Shown: positions 18,248 to 26,899, counted from the stretch's first letter. The stretch is 54,066 nt of DNA from Halobacteriales archaeon QH_6_64_20 (GCA_003021235.1 PXQR01000128.1:1-54066), one strand, 5' to 3'. Made by a program: numbers and translations. Notes: generated by a model not told the origin, from the letters alone.

Positions 18248-18829
18248 TCATTCGCCGTCGCTCCGGTCGGCCTTCTCGTCGGCGAGTTCCTCACCGCCGT
18301 CGGGGTGCTGACCGGGACCTTCGACGATCCGGCCGTCCGCCCGGGCGTCTTCGAGTGCCTCGTTCGCCCGCTCGCGTTCGACCCGTCCGACGGTGGCCAC
18401 CGTATCGACCAACTGCCCCTCGGGAACCCCCTCGCCCGCCCCACCGCCCGGGGCGTCGCTCTCGTGGCCGGCGACCTCGCGCTCGACGAACGAAACGTAG
18501 GCCGCAACGTCCGTCGAACCGCCGAGTTCGGCGTGCCACCGTGGCGGATACGCGCTTATCCGGCCGTCGGCGTTGTACAGCGCGTCGTCGCCCGCTCCGC
18601 GCTCCGCGCCGGTGAGCCGCTCGTCGATCGCGGTAGCGAACTCCTCGGGGTCGACGCCGAACTCCGAGTTCGCGGCGAGCGCGTTCGCGTACGCATCGAG
18701 CGTCTCGCGGGAGACGCCGGGTTCGTCATGTGCGTGCTGGCGCTCGACGAGTGCCGCTACCTCCTCGATCAGCGGGTTGCTACCGCGTTCGGCTATCTCG
18801 TCGACGACACCTTCGTCCACGTCGGTCAT
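18248..18829 (-). CDS. Conserved-looking acidic protein paired with YcaO
   Basis: The 193-residue protein lies 25 bases before the ycaO-like gene on the same strand and is probably co-transcribed. It is acidic and mostly helical, with an N-terminal half (VVDEIAERGSNPLIEEVAAL and on) that could be a small helical domain. The C-terminal half (LVDTVATVGRVERERANEAL) resembles the recognition part of a winged-helix domain. I recognise no family. The start MTDVDEG at 18829 is preferred to an upstream ATG at 18895 that adds 22 less acidic residues. Confidence 0.65.
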   Translation of the reverse strand: MTDVDEGVVDEIAERGSNPLIEEVAALVERQHAHDEPGVSRETLDAYANALAANSEFGVDPEEFATAIDERLTGAERGAGDDALYNADGRISAYPPRWHAELGGSTDVAAYVSFVEREVAGHESDAPGGGAGEGVPEGQLVDTVATVGRVERERANEALEDARADGRIVEGPGQHPDGGEELADEKADRSDGE

Positions 18830-18975
18830 ACCGACGGGTTCCGACGCGTTCGAGAATAAGTCGCTTGGTCGTACGTCCCCTCCGGTCGTCGTCACACGTC
18901 AACCGCGAGTCGTCGCTACGTTTACTGCGCTACGAAATCCCACGGCCTGGATTCTGCGTCGTGCGTGCGAACCGA

Positions 18976-19791
18976 TCAGGTCAGGATCGTCTGTGCGACG
19001 CTTGCGAGCTGGTCGGTATCCGAATCCCGTAGACGGTCGTCGCCGAGCATCAATCGGAGCCGGGGTCGGCCGACGTCGATCGGGACCTTCTCGGTGTCGA
19101 GCAGGCCCATGTCCTCGAGCTTCGTCTTCGTGCGGCTAAAGGTCGCCTTCGAGGCGATCCCGACGTCCTCGCCCCATTTCGAGATGTCGTACAGCAACGC
19201 CTCGTTCTTCGCGGCGACGAGCAGGCTGATCGTCACCTCGTCGAGACCGTCGCCGTCGCCACGAGCGGTTTCGAGCGAGGCGAGCACCCCGCTGAAATCC
19301 GACTCGATCCCCGGACCGAGGTCGTCGCTGAGGGTCTCGCGGACGCGCGAGATCGGCGGCGTTCGAAGCGAGAAGTCGTTAGCTTCCGCCCAGAGCTCGT
19401 CGTAGCGGTCGTTGGCGCTCCCGACGAACGCCTCCTCGTCGGTCGTGAGCCCGGCGACCCGATCGCCGGCGTCGACGACCGCGGTGATGGCGCCCTCGGT
19501 GATGAGCAACGAGTTCGTCGGCGGCTCCTCGGCGGCACGCAGCTCCAGGACGCCGTCGTCGATCCGGTCGGCGGCGGTACTCGCGAGGATGAAATCGCTC
19601 GTGACGCTTTTGAGAACGCTTTCGGGCGCGAGAAGCCGCACTGGAGGCACGTCGTCCAGTTCGGTCATGACGTTTACTAACTCCTCGATGGCCTCGGCCG
19701 ACGGATGGACGGCGAGCACTGCGGCGGACGTGTCGGTCAACACGGCCCGCAGGACATCGGCGACGTTTCTTTCGACCATATTTGGGGTCAT
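18976..19791 (-). CDS. tbsP: Transcriptional regulator TbsP
   Basis: The 271-residue protein matches TbsP, a haloarchaeal helix-turn-helix regulator that in Haloferax volcanii acts with TrmB on central-carbon genes such as gapII. The strongly conserved block is in the C-terminal half: ISLLVAAKNEALLYDISKWG, then VGIASKATFSRTKTKLEDMG (the HTH) and VPIDVGRPRLRL. The N-terminal half is an alpha/beta domain (AVLAVHPSAEAIEELVNVM). I start at MTPNMVERN (19791), about 34 bases after an A/T-rich box at 19821-19830; the ATG at 19779 is an alternative. It lies downstream of the CHAT-like gene on the same strand. Confidence 0.85.
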   Translation of the reverse strand: MTPNMVERNVADVLRAVLTDTSAAVLAVHPSAEAIEELVNVMTELDDVPPVRLLAPESVLKSVTSDFILASTAADRIDDGVLELRAAEEPPTNSLLITEGAITAVVDAGDRVAGLTTDEEAFVGSANDRYDELWAEANDFSLRTPPISRVRETLSDDLGPGIESDFSGVLASLETARGDGDGLDEVTISLLVAAKNEALLYDISKWGEDVGIASKATFSRTKTKLEDMGLLDTEKVPIDVGRPRLRLMLGDDRLRDSDTDQLASVAQTILT

Positions 19792-19820
19792 GATTGCGTT
19801 CGTCCAAACAAACCTGTGGT

Positions 19821-19830
19821 ATTTAATTTT
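19821..19830 (-). promoter_or_regulatory. TATA-like box for tbsP
   Basis: On the minus strand this reads aaaattaaat, centred about 34 bases before the ATG at 19791. It lies in an unusually AT-rich 60-base stretch, which marks it as a promoter in this GC-rich sequence. Confidence 0.5.
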
Positions 19831-19967
19831 ATCGCACAACGAGGGCTTAAATCATACGTTAAACCGAGTTCGGCGGAATAAATGTTACATTAACACCGTC
19901 CTAACCGGGGCATCGAGCCGCTCGAACGGCTCGTTGGGCTTCACGAGTCGCTTTCGAGTCCGGCGGA

Positions 19968-22118
19968 TCAGGTATCGAGGCGTCGTGCGAGGTCGGTCGA
20001 CCAGTGCAGATCGCCGTCGTAGATCACCGGTATCGAGGCGCTTTCGAGAAGGGTGAGGAGCTCCGCGCGCGCGAGTTCGATATCAGCGTTCACCCCACGG
20101 GGGTACGCACGGTCGTCCTCGCCGCAGGGCGGTCGGTAGGTGCCGCCGGTCGTCCCGGTTTCGACGACCTCGTAGGTCAGACGGAAGGTTTCGTCGCGCC
20201 GTTCGAGCCACGTTACTGCAGGCGGCCCGTGGCCGCCGGTCGCAAGCGTATGCGTGCCGTCGCCGACGACGGCGTAGTCCTTGCCCATCATGATCCGCCG
20301 CCTGGCGAGCTGGATTGCCCGTTCGATGTCGAACCCGTGGATCAACAGGCGCGCAAAGGCCGTCCCGACGGTCGCGGCGAGGTCGTTCAAGACTGCGGTA
20401 AGCGTTACCGCGCCGGCGACGCTACCGGCCTCGACGAGTCCGAGTCCCTCGTGATAGGAACCACACGCATTGAGGAAGAAGGTCCGCGTTCGAGAAGTAT
20501 CGAGCGATGTAGTCGAAAGACCCCCATCCGAACAGCACAGTCCGTCCGTGTCGCAGTGGCCGATGAAGTGAACGAAGTCGTTCGGCGCTTCGAACACCCC
20601 TGCCAGTTCCGTTCTGGTGAGGTCCGTTTCGACCGTGACGTTCGCCGGCAGGTCGGCTGCGCGCTCGCGATAGATCTCGGCGACGCGGTCGTGTTCACCG
20701 CCCATCTCCCTGTCGTTGAACACCACGGCAACGTCCAACGGTGAGTCGCTATCGGCGCTCTCGCCGTTGCTGTCGTCGTTCGCATCGTACGTTAAGCGGT
20801 GTTCGTACGCGCTGTGTGTCGTTTTGAACACGTCGATGGGCGTTCCCGGCGCGAGCCAGCCGTGAGCGCGCCCGGCGTGGAGTTCCGGTTCGAGGCGATC
20901 GATCGTAGCGACGTCGCCCGTCCGGTAGAAGTCGTCGAGCGATTGCCGGAGGAGCCCCTTCCCGTCGAGTTCCGACGCGGAAGGCGAATACACCAAGCTG
21001 AGGTCGTCGAGCAGGTACGGCAGGCTTTGGGCGTTTCCCACGGTCGGCTCGACGTACGTCGAGAGGTGCCATTCGGGGAGTTCGGGGCGGAGTCGCGCCG
21101 ACGGCACCTCACAGTACCGCCCCAAGCGCTCGGCGGGCGTCGTCTCGACGAGCCCGTCGCGTCGGAGGTCGAGGCGATCGAGCGCCGATCCGCCCGCGGG
21201 CGTCACCTCGGCGGGATCGATGGCTCGCGTAAGACAATCGAGCAGGAAGACTCGCCGGAGCATGGCCGCGACGTCGTGTTGGAACGCCGGCATCGGCCCG
21301 AATCGTCGCTCGAACCCGCCGGGCCCAGAGAGCACCGGTTTCTCCCGATCGCCGACCTCGACGGTCGCGCCGAGGTAGTACGCGAGCGGCGCGGCGACCA
21401 GTAATCCCTCGATCGATGCCGGCATCGAGAGCCGGAGACCGGTATCGGGCGTCGTAGCCCGAACGCTCTCGGGGATCTCGACACGATCGTCGAACTCGAC
21501 CAGCGGTGGGTGACCTCTGAGCGCCGGATGCGACCGATCGGGGCCGGCCGTCCGGAGCGCGCTCGACAGATGTGTGAGCGCTGTCGCGACCCCGGCGGGC
21601 GTCTCCGGTACGACGATCGGCTCGGTAGCCAGTCGATTCCGACGGAACTCGATCGCGATCGGCGTCCGCCCGGGAAACGACACCGAGAGCTCTCCGTCGC
21701 CTTCCTCGATCCGCGCCGAACCGGCGAACCGAACATGCGTCCTCTCCCCCCGCGTTTCGACTTCGCTTCGAGGCCTCTCGCGCACGATCGATCGCTCGCC
21801 GCTCGTGTACGCGCTCGCGTCTCGATCCTTGGATCGCGTGGTCCCGTCGGATCGAAGCACGGGAAACGATAGATCGTACTCGCCGGACGGGAGATCCGTC
21901 GGCGTGGACCGGTCGGTGTGGATGTGCCGGCCCGCCGCCGTCGAGAGCGTAACCGGGGTCGATATCGACAGTCCCAGCGCCGACCCGGTGATCGTCGTGT
22001 CAGTAGGCAACGAGTTCTCGTACGCGGGTTCGGCGTGCCACTCCGGCGCGTCGAGAGCGAGCGTCCTCTCGCCGTCGGGCGCTCGTAGACCGCTCTCCGA
22101 TACGACCCACTCGACCAT
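19968..22118 (-). CDS. CHAT/caspase-like domain protein, large haloarchaeal type
   Basis: The C-terminal third of this 716-residue protein has the caspase-fold hallmarks of CHAT peptidases: a strand followed by a catalytic His in FVHFIGHCD (His521), then a second strand ending in FFLNACGSYHEG (Cys552), with GLGLVEAGSVAGAVTLTAVL as the following helix. The first ~450 residues form an unrecognised, well-conserved-looking region with no TPR repeats, unusual for CHAT proteins, which are often TPR-fused. There is no signal peptide or membrane helix. A TATA-like element (aagatatagt on the minus strand) lies ~30 bases upstream. tbsP follows 176 bases downstream on the same strand. Protease activity is inferred; other caspase-fold proteins are inactive scaffolds. 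Confidence 0.75.
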   Translation of the reverse strand: MVEWVVSESGLRAPDGERTLALDAPEWHAEPAYENSLPTDTTITGSALGLSISTPVTLSTAAGRHIHTDRSTPTDLPSGEYDLSFPVLRSDGTTRSKDRDASAYTSGERSIVRERPRSEVETRGERTHVRFAGSARIEEGDGELSVSFPGRTPIAIEFRRNRLATEPIVVPETPAGVATALTHLSSALRTAGPDRSHPALRGHPPLVEFDDRVEIPESVRATTPDTGLRLSMPASIEGLLVAAPLAYYLGATVEVGDREKPVLSGPGGFERRFGPMPAFQHDVAAMLRRVFLLDCLTRAIDPAEVTPAGGSALDRLDLRRDGLVETTPAERLGRYCEVPSARLRPELPEWHLSTYVEPTVGNAQSLPYLLDDLSLVYSPSASELDGKGLLRQSLDDFYRTGDVATIDRLEPELHAGRAHGWLAPGTPIDVFKTTHSAYEHRLTYDANDDSNGESADSDSPLDVAVVFNDREMGGEHDRVAEIYRERAADLPANVTVETDLTRTELAGVFEAPNDFVHFIGHCDTDGLCCSDGGLSTTSLDTSRTRTFFLNACGSYHEGLGLVEAGSVAGAVTLTAVLNDLAATVGTAFARLLIHGFDIERAIQLARRRIMMGKDYAVVGDGTHTLATGGHGPPAVTWLERRDETFRLTYEVVETGTTGGTYRPPCGEDDRAYPRGVNADIELARAELLTLLESASIPVIYDGDLHWSTDLARRLDT

Positions 22119-22278
22119 CTAAATTCGTGGTATTTCCCCATGATACTATATCTTGCGTTGCTGTGAAAATTCGGTTCGGTCGTCGCGGCGTCGGCACGTC
22201 CACATCGAGTCGGCGTTCGGCTCTCCGTGGACGGTCGCCGTAGCTCCCTTCGAGCGTGCTCGATGAGACAGGCAGTGA

Positions 22279-22284
22279 TTTATC
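22279..22284 (+). promoter_or_regulatory. TATA-like box for glyA
   Basis: The sequence tttatc is centred about 27 bases before the ATG at 22308. This position supports that ATG, rather than codons further upstream in the open frame, as the leaderless start of glyA. Confidence 0.55.
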
Positions 22285-22307
22285 TCCGTCGGGAATACAG
22301 TACGGGT

Positions 22308-23555
22308 ATGCACCACGAGAGAGTCCGGGCGGTCGACCCGGCCGTGGCCGACGCGCTCGACGCCGAGGTCTCCCGACAGCATGACACCCTGGCGATGATC
22401 GCGAGCGAGAACCACGCGAGCCAAGCCGTCCTCGAAGCCCAGGGGTCGGCACTGACGAACAAGTACGCCGAAGGCTATCCCGGCGAACGCTACTACGCCG
22501 GCTGTGAGCACGCTGACGAGGTAGAACGCCTCGCAATCGACCGCGCGAAGGAACTGTGGGGAGCCGAACACGTCAACGTCCAGCCCCATTCCGGTACGCA
22601 GGCGAACATGGGCGTCTACCTCACGACCCTCGATCCTGGAGACCGGATCCTCTCGCTCGATCTCTCTCACGGTGGCCATCTCTCGCATGGCCACCCGGCG
22701 AACTTCGCGGGCAAACTCTACGAGGTCGCCCACTACGAGGTCGATCCCGAAACCGGATACATCGACTACGAGGAGTTGCGCGAAACTGCCGAGGAGTTCG
22801 ATCCCGACATCGTCGTCTCGGGGTACTCGGCGTATCCCCGGGCCGTGGACTTCGAACGGGTACAGGAAGCCGCCGATGCCGCCAACGCCTACCACCTCGC
22901 CGATATCGCGCACATCACCGGTCTCGTCGCCGCCGGCGTCCATCCCTCGCCGGTGGGCATCGCCGACTTCGTCACGGGATCGACCCACAAGACGATCCGG
23001 GCGGGCCGGGGCGGCATCATCATGACTTCGGAAGAACACGCCGACGCGATCGACGCGGCGATCTTCCCGGGTGGACAGGGCGGCCCGCTCATGCACAACG
23101 TCGCGGGGAAAGCAGTCGGGTTCGCCGAAGCGCTCGAACCCGAGTTCGAGGAGTACGCCTCGCGGATCGTCGAGAACGCGCGCGCACTCGGCGACGCGTT
23201 CGAAGCCAGTGGACTAACCCTCGTCTCGGGCGGGACCGATACTCATCTAGTGCTCTGTGACCTGCGCGAATCACACCCCGAGACGACCGGCGGCGACGCC
23301 GAAGGCGCGCTCGAAGACGTCGGGATCGTGCTCAACAAGAACACCGTGCCCGGCGAGACCCGCTCGCCCTTCAATCCGAGCGGCATCCGTGCCGGGACCG
23401 CCGCACTCACGACCCGAGGGTTCGACGAAGCGGCCTGCCGTGAGGTCGGCGACCTGATCGCCCGGATCGTCGACGATCCCGAAGACGCCGACGTGCGCGG
23501 CGAGGTCAGTGACGCGGTCGACCGCCTCTGTGAGGAGCATCCGATCTATGAGTAA
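22308..23555 (+). CDS. glyA: Serine hydroxymethyltransferase
   Basis: GlyA interconverts serine and glycine with transfer of a one-carbon unit to (methano/tetrahydro)folate, using PLP. The 415-residue protein has the N-terminal IASENHASQAV and KYAEGYPGERYYAG, the QPHSGTQANMGVY segment, and the PLP-binding Lys in TGSTHKTIRAGRGG, followed by FPGGQGGP. It starts at MHHERVR with a TATA-like element 27 bases upstream, so the transcript is leaderless. folD follows 66 bases downstream and a NUDIX gene overlaps folD, making a one-carbon operon. Confidence 0.96.
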   Translation: MHHERVRAVDPAVADALDAEVSRQHDTLAMIASENHASQAVLEAQGSALTNKYAEGYPGERYYAGCEHADEVERLAIDRAKELWGAEHVNVQPHSGTQANMGVYLTTLDPGDRILSLDLSHGGHLSHGHPANFAGKLYEVAHYEVDPETGYIDYEELRETAEEFDPDIVVSGYSAYPRAVDFERVQEAADAANAYHLADIAHITGLVAAGVHPSPVGIADFVTGSTHKTIRAGRGGIIMTSEEHADAIDAAIFPGGQGGPLMHNVAGKAVGFAEALEPEFEEYASRIVENARALGDAFEASGLTLVSGGTDTHLVLCDLRESHPETTGGDAEGALEDVGIVLNKNTVPGETRSPFNPSGIRAGTAALTTRGFDEAACREVGDLIARIVDDPEDADVRGEVSDAVDRLCEEHPIYE

Positions 23556-23621
23556 CTCGATCGTCCGATCCACGACGGCTCGACGGCCGGATGTCGATCA
23601 CACGGGAGCGTCGGTCCTCCC

Positions 23622-24515
23622 ATGACTCGCGTTATCGACGGGAACGCGGTCGCCGAGGACGTCAGAAGCGATCTCTCGGCGTGCGTCGATTCCCTCGCCG
23701 ACGCGGACGTGGTACCGGGCCTCGCGACCGTTCTGGTGGGCAATGACCCCGCGAGCGAGACCTACGTCTCGATGAAACAACGCGACTGCGAGGAGATGGG
23801 TCTCAATGGCGTCCACGTCGAGTTAGAGGCCGAGGCCTCGCCCGAGGAGCTCTACGATACCATCGAGGACCTGAACGCCGATCCGGAGATCCACGGCTAT
23901 CTCGTCCAAGACCCGGTGCCCGATCATATCGACTACGACGAGGTCCTGCGCCGTATCGACCCGGCGAAGGACGTCGACGGCTTCCACCCCGCGAACGTCG
24001 GCCGCCTCGTCGGGGGCAACCCCCGCTTCAAGCCGTGTACGCCGCACGGAGTGCAGAAACTGCTCGAAGCCGCCGAGATCGATCCGGAGGGCAAGGACGT
24101 GACGATCGTCGGCCGGTCATCGATCGTCGGCAAGCCGCTTGCGAACCTGCTGTTACAGAAGACGGACGGTGGGAACGCTACCGTCACGGTCTGTCACTCC
24201 CGGACGGTGGATATGGCGGCGAAAACACGCGGGGCCGACATCGTGATCGCCGCCGTCGGCGTGCCGGAACTCGTCGACGGGTCGATGCTTTCGGAGGGCG
24301 CAGTAGTCATCGACGTCGGCGTGAACCGCGTCGAGGCCGACACCGAGAAGGGCTACGAGCTGGTCGGCGACGTCGAGTACGAAAGCGCCGAAGGAAAAGC
24401 GAGCGTTATCACGCCCGTTCCCGGCGGCGTCGGCCCGATGACCCGAGCGATGTTGCTCTACAATACCGTGAAAGCCGCGGGCGAGCAGGAAGGCGTCACG
24501 ATCGACCTACCGTGA
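23622..24515 (+). CDS. folD: Methylenetetrahydrofolate dehydrogenase/cyclohydrolase
   Basis: FolD oxidises methylene-tetrahydrofolate to formyl-tetrahydrofolate in two steps, downstream of GlyA. The 297-residue protein has the catalytic YVSMKQRDC (Tyr-x3-Lys). GYLVQDPVPDHI takes the place of the bacterial QLPLP motif, followed by DPAKDVDGFHP, the NADP-binding GRSSIVGKPLA, and PVPGGVGPMT near the end. The substitution of Asp in the QLPLP-equivalent is noteworthy but compatible with the family. It sits in the glyA operon, and its stop overlaps the GTG start of the next gene. Confidence 0.95.
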   Translation: MTRVIDGNAVAEDVRSDLSACVDSLADADVVPGLATVLVGNDPASETYVSMKQRDCEEMGLNGVHVELEAEASPEELYDTIEDLNADPEIHGYLVQDPVPDHIDYDEVLRRIDPAKDVDGFHPANVGRLVGGNPRFKPCTPHGVQKLLEAAEIDPEGKDVTIVGRSSIVGKPLANLLLQKTDGGNATVTVCHSRTVDMAAKTRGADIVIAAVGVPELVDGSMLSEGAVVIDVGVNRVEADTEKGYELVGDVEYESAEGKASVITPVPGGVGPMTRAMLLYNTVKAAGEQEGVTIDLP

Positions 24516-25033
24516 ACTCGCCCGGGTTGTCGATCCCGCTCGACGAACTCGCCGCTCGGTACGGTGGCGACGTACGCCGCCGGGCGAACACGATTCCCCT
24601 CGCTTCGGAGCGGTGGGCGACGGTCGAAGCGAACGAGAGCGACTGGGGTGTTGGGGCCTTTTGTCATCACGAGGGTGCCGTCCTCCTGGTTCGCGAGGGG
24701 AACGAGTGGCTTCAACCCGGTGGAATTTGCGAACCGAACGAAACGCCCGAACAGGGCGCACGCCGGGAACTACGCGAGGAGACGGGCGTCGAGGCCGTTA
24801 TCGAGGACCTGGCGGCGATCTCTACTCAAACGTTCGTCGACGAGAGCGACCCCTCGAAGCGCTTCGAGTTTCGCTTCGCGACCTTTCTCGCGACGACCAC
24901 CGATCCGACGACGAGCGCCGACCCGGGACTCGATGGTGAGGGAATCGACGAGGTCGCGTGGATGGAGCAGGTCCCCGAGAACGCCTTCGAACGCGACCTC
25001 CTCGTCGACCTCTTCCGATCGGTCGTCGAGTAG
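24512..25033 (+). CDS. NUDIX hydrolase in the glyA-folD operon
   Basis: This 173-residue NUDIX protein has the box GGICEPNETPEQGARREL with REETGVE completing it. It starts at a GTG overlapping the folD stop (GTGA). The N-terminal ~45 residues (LDELAARYGGDVRRRANTIP) form a helical extension seen in haloarchaeal NUDIX proteins. The substrate is unknown; the operon position suggests clean-up of a folate- or nucleotide-related diphosphate, which is inference only. Confidence 0.85.
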   Translation: MNSPGLSIPLDELAARYGGDVRRRANTIPLASERWATVEANESDWGVGAFCHHEGAVLLVREGNEWLQPGGICEPNETPEQGARRELREETGVEAVIEDLAAISTQTFVDESDPSKRFEFRFATFLATTTDPTTSADPGLDGEGIDEVAWMEQVPENAFERDLLVDLFRSVVE

Positions 25034-25065
25034 CCGGACGCCGGCCAGCCGGGCTCTCTTCTAAC

Positions 25066-25794
25066 TCAGAGACGCCCGAGCCGGTCGCGCGCGGTCGCGA
25101 GCGCCTCCTCGTCCTCCTCGCGTATCGCCCGGCCGACGTCCTGCGTGGCGCGAACGAGGGTTTCTACGGTCCGCAGGTCGATGTCGCCGTCGAGCGCCTG
25201 CACGCGTTTGACGTGTCCGGCGATCGACCCTGACACCTTCGTCGCCGCCGGATCGAGGTGGTCGTCGAGGTAGGTGCTGACCTCCCGGCGGTACTCCTCT
25301 ATCGCCTTCGCGTACGCGAGCGCACGCGCGGTCCGTATGGTCTCGGTGGGTTCGGCCTCGATGTCGGGGACCGCCTCAACCGACGGCCGCTCACCCGCGT
25401 CGGCACCCCGAAGGAGCGAAAGGAGGTAGATCTCCTCGTTCTCGCCTGCGCGGCGGTCGCGCCGGTACTCGCGGGCAACGGCGCGTAGTTCCATCGCCGC
25501 GAGGTACGTGTCGTCGAACGCGAGCAGTTCGCCCCCCCGAAGGAAGCCCCGGCGACGGACGTACTCGCCACAGCGGGCGGTCGCCTCCTCGATCGCTTCC
25601 TCCCAGCGGTCCTCGCCCGCGAGGTCCCGTGCGGCGGTCAGGTCGAGGGTAACCGGGGCGGTCGTGTGGCGCTCGCGCTCGCCGACGCCGGTGCTCCGGA
25701 GGCTCCCGCAGTTCGGACACGAGACGTCCCCGGTCTCGTAGTACGACCACCGTTGTCCGCAGTCGCTACACTCGCGTTCGCCGCGGATGCGCAT
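25066..25794 (-). CDS. Zinc-ribbon helical protein (TFIIB-type ribbon)
   Basis: The 242-residue protein begins MRIRGERECSDCGQRWSYYE and holds CSDC...CPNCGS, a zinc ribbon in the first 34 residues. The rest is acidic and largely alpha-helical (AARDLAGEDRWEEAIEEAT and similar). It resembles a haloarchaeal family I know as DUF7117, but I cannot confirm the number. The ATG is directly preceded by an intergenic tandem array. The function is unknown; binding to nucleic acid through the ribbon is possible. Confidence 0.75.
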   Translation of the reverse strand: MRIRGERECSDCGQRWSYYETGDVSCPNCGSLRSTGVGERERHTTAPVTLDLTAARDLAGEDRWEEAIEEATARCGEYVRRRGFLRGGELLAFDDTYLAAMELRAVAREYRRDRRAGENEEIYLLSLLRGADAGERPSVEAVPDIEAEPTETIRTARALAYAKAIEEYRREVSTYLDDHLDPAATKVSGSIAGHVKRVQALDGDIDLRTVETLVRATQDVGRAIREEDEEALATARDRLGRL

Positions 25795-25858
25795 GTCGGG
25801 GCGTCGGTGCGGATCGGAGTTAACTCCCCTGCCGCCGACCGCGACGGTGGGTAGTGGC

Positions 25859-25948
25859 GACCCGCCGACCGGCGATCAACGGACGGCTGACCGGTGGGCG
25901 GCCGATCGATGGGCGGGTAATCGACGAGCGGGCGACCGGCGGACACGG
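25859..25948. repeat. Six-copy 15-bp degenerate tandem repeat
   Basis: Six head-to-tail 15-base units run without gaps, for example GACCGGTGGGCGGCC at 25889-25903 and GATCGATGGGCGGGT at 25904-25918. Each can be read as 8+7 bases, and the half-units are close to those of the array at 12575-12651 (CGATCAA here, CGATCAG there). It lies 65 bases upstream of the zinc-ribbon gene start. It is open in all frames shown but not protein-like. Confidence 0.65.
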
Positions 25949-26015
25949 TCCTCGGATCGGTCGTATCATATCGTTGCAGTAGTCTATATGCGTATAATAC
26001 GGAGTCCATCGGCTC

Positions 26016-26441
26016 CTGATCGCAAAATCCTTCGACGGTGATCCCGTCGTCGAGCGCGAATCCGGTCGCATCGTCCCCACGATCGACGGCGTCCGCCACG
26101 AACTCCCCTCGGCTGACGCTACGGCTCTCGTCACGGACCTCGGCGAGACACTCGCCGGACGCCAGGAGTTCGTCCATACCGTCGGCGAGTGCCGCCCGGA
26201 CGGCTCCTACATCGTTTCGCGCCGCGGGACGGATTCGGCTGGCCACCGAAAGTTTTCGATGAGGTGACACGGACTCGAAGAGTGTTACCGAACGCTTCCA
26301 GCGACGTTCGAAGCATACGATCTCGACAAGTCGGGAATCAGCGGCGGGCGCAGACACCTTCTCGTTCGCTTTTTCGCCGAGCACCTGGCCTTCCCGTGCG
26401 AACTGGTCGCGCGCCAGCCCCTGACCGCGCACGAGGACGAG
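26016..26441 (+). pseudogene. Disrupted small conserved haloarchaeal gene
   Basis: Read in one frame, this stretch gives protein-like sequence: HELPSADATALVTDLGET, then GECRPDGSYIVSRRGTDSAG, HRK, then a TGA at 26265-26267, then CYRTLPATFEAYDLDKSGIS, GGRRHLLVRFFAEH and CELVARQPLT. Around the stop, the neighbouring frame briefly reads VFDEVT. The pattern is that of a single-base loss after AAAG followed about 20 bases later by a one-base gain, which restores the frame but leaves an in-frame stop. No ATG, GTG or TTG precedes the conserved part. I recognise the type (small haloarchaeal proteins with a YVVSRRG/GRRH pattern) but not a function. Confidence 0.55.
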
Positions 26442-26612
26442 TCGGGGGGAGGTCGAGCGGGCGAACGGACGAACGGGGAGACGAGCGAACGAGGAACGCG
26501 AGGCGGACTGAACGGATTCGAAGCGAACCGACGGCCGCCTGCAACGACGCCATGGCTTGCTCGCTTGTCCGACACGGACAGGATTTTTGCCCGCTCGGGT
26601 CCTTTCGGCGGC

Positions 26613-26759
26613 ATGCGCGACGAAGCGGAGATCCGCGAGCAATACGAGTTCCTGTGTGACGAACTGGACGACGAGGAGATGCGCCACGAGGGCGTCCGGA
26701 AGCTGTTCACCCACTACCGCCGGGCGCTCGGGTGGGCGCTCGAAGAGGAACACATGTGA
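26613..26759 (+). CDS. Small 48-residue acidic protein
   Basis: This short gene starts at MRDEAEIREQY, with a TATA-like gattttt centred 28 bases upstream, as expected for leaderless initiation. The 48-residue product is helical and acidic (EEMRHEGVRKLFTHYRRALG) and ends EEEHM. The same frame is open further back, but that part is non-coding in character. The function is unknown; similar ~50-residue soluble proteins are common in haloarchaea. Confidence 0.65.
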   Translation: MRDEAEIREQYEFLCDELDDEEMRHEGVRKLFTHYRRALGWALEEEHM

Positions 26760-26809
26760 ACCGCCCGCGCGGCGGTAGATTTAAGTCGTTATACCTATTA
26801 CGTGAAAAC

Positions 26810-26899
26810 GACGCTTCGCTTGGAGGGCCGAAGCGTCAGCGGGGACCAATTCAGGGCGGCAAGCGAACGAGACGGGCTTTTCTCCCTTCTCGTTCGCTT
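26810..26899. repeat. Two strong hairpins in the 26760-27155 gap
   Basis: The gap before the PadR gene contains two perfect inverted repeats. A 9-bp stem (gacgcttcg/cgaagcgtc at 26810-26818 and 26829-26837) has a 10-base loop. A 12-bp stem (aagcgaacgaga/tctcgttcgctt at 26861-26872 and 26888-26899) has a 15-base loop. A TATA-like ttatacc lies at 26789-26795, placing a possible start just before the first stem. They could be a small RNA, a terminator, or stems inside a short minus-strand ORF. Confidence 0.45.

Noticed and set aside
25638-26753. 371-codon minus-strand frame across the 25.8-26.7 kb gap
   Set aside because: Basic, Ser/Arg-rich composition, repeats translated in the middle, and it overlaps the zinc-ribbon gene and the small 48-residue gene in conflict with both.
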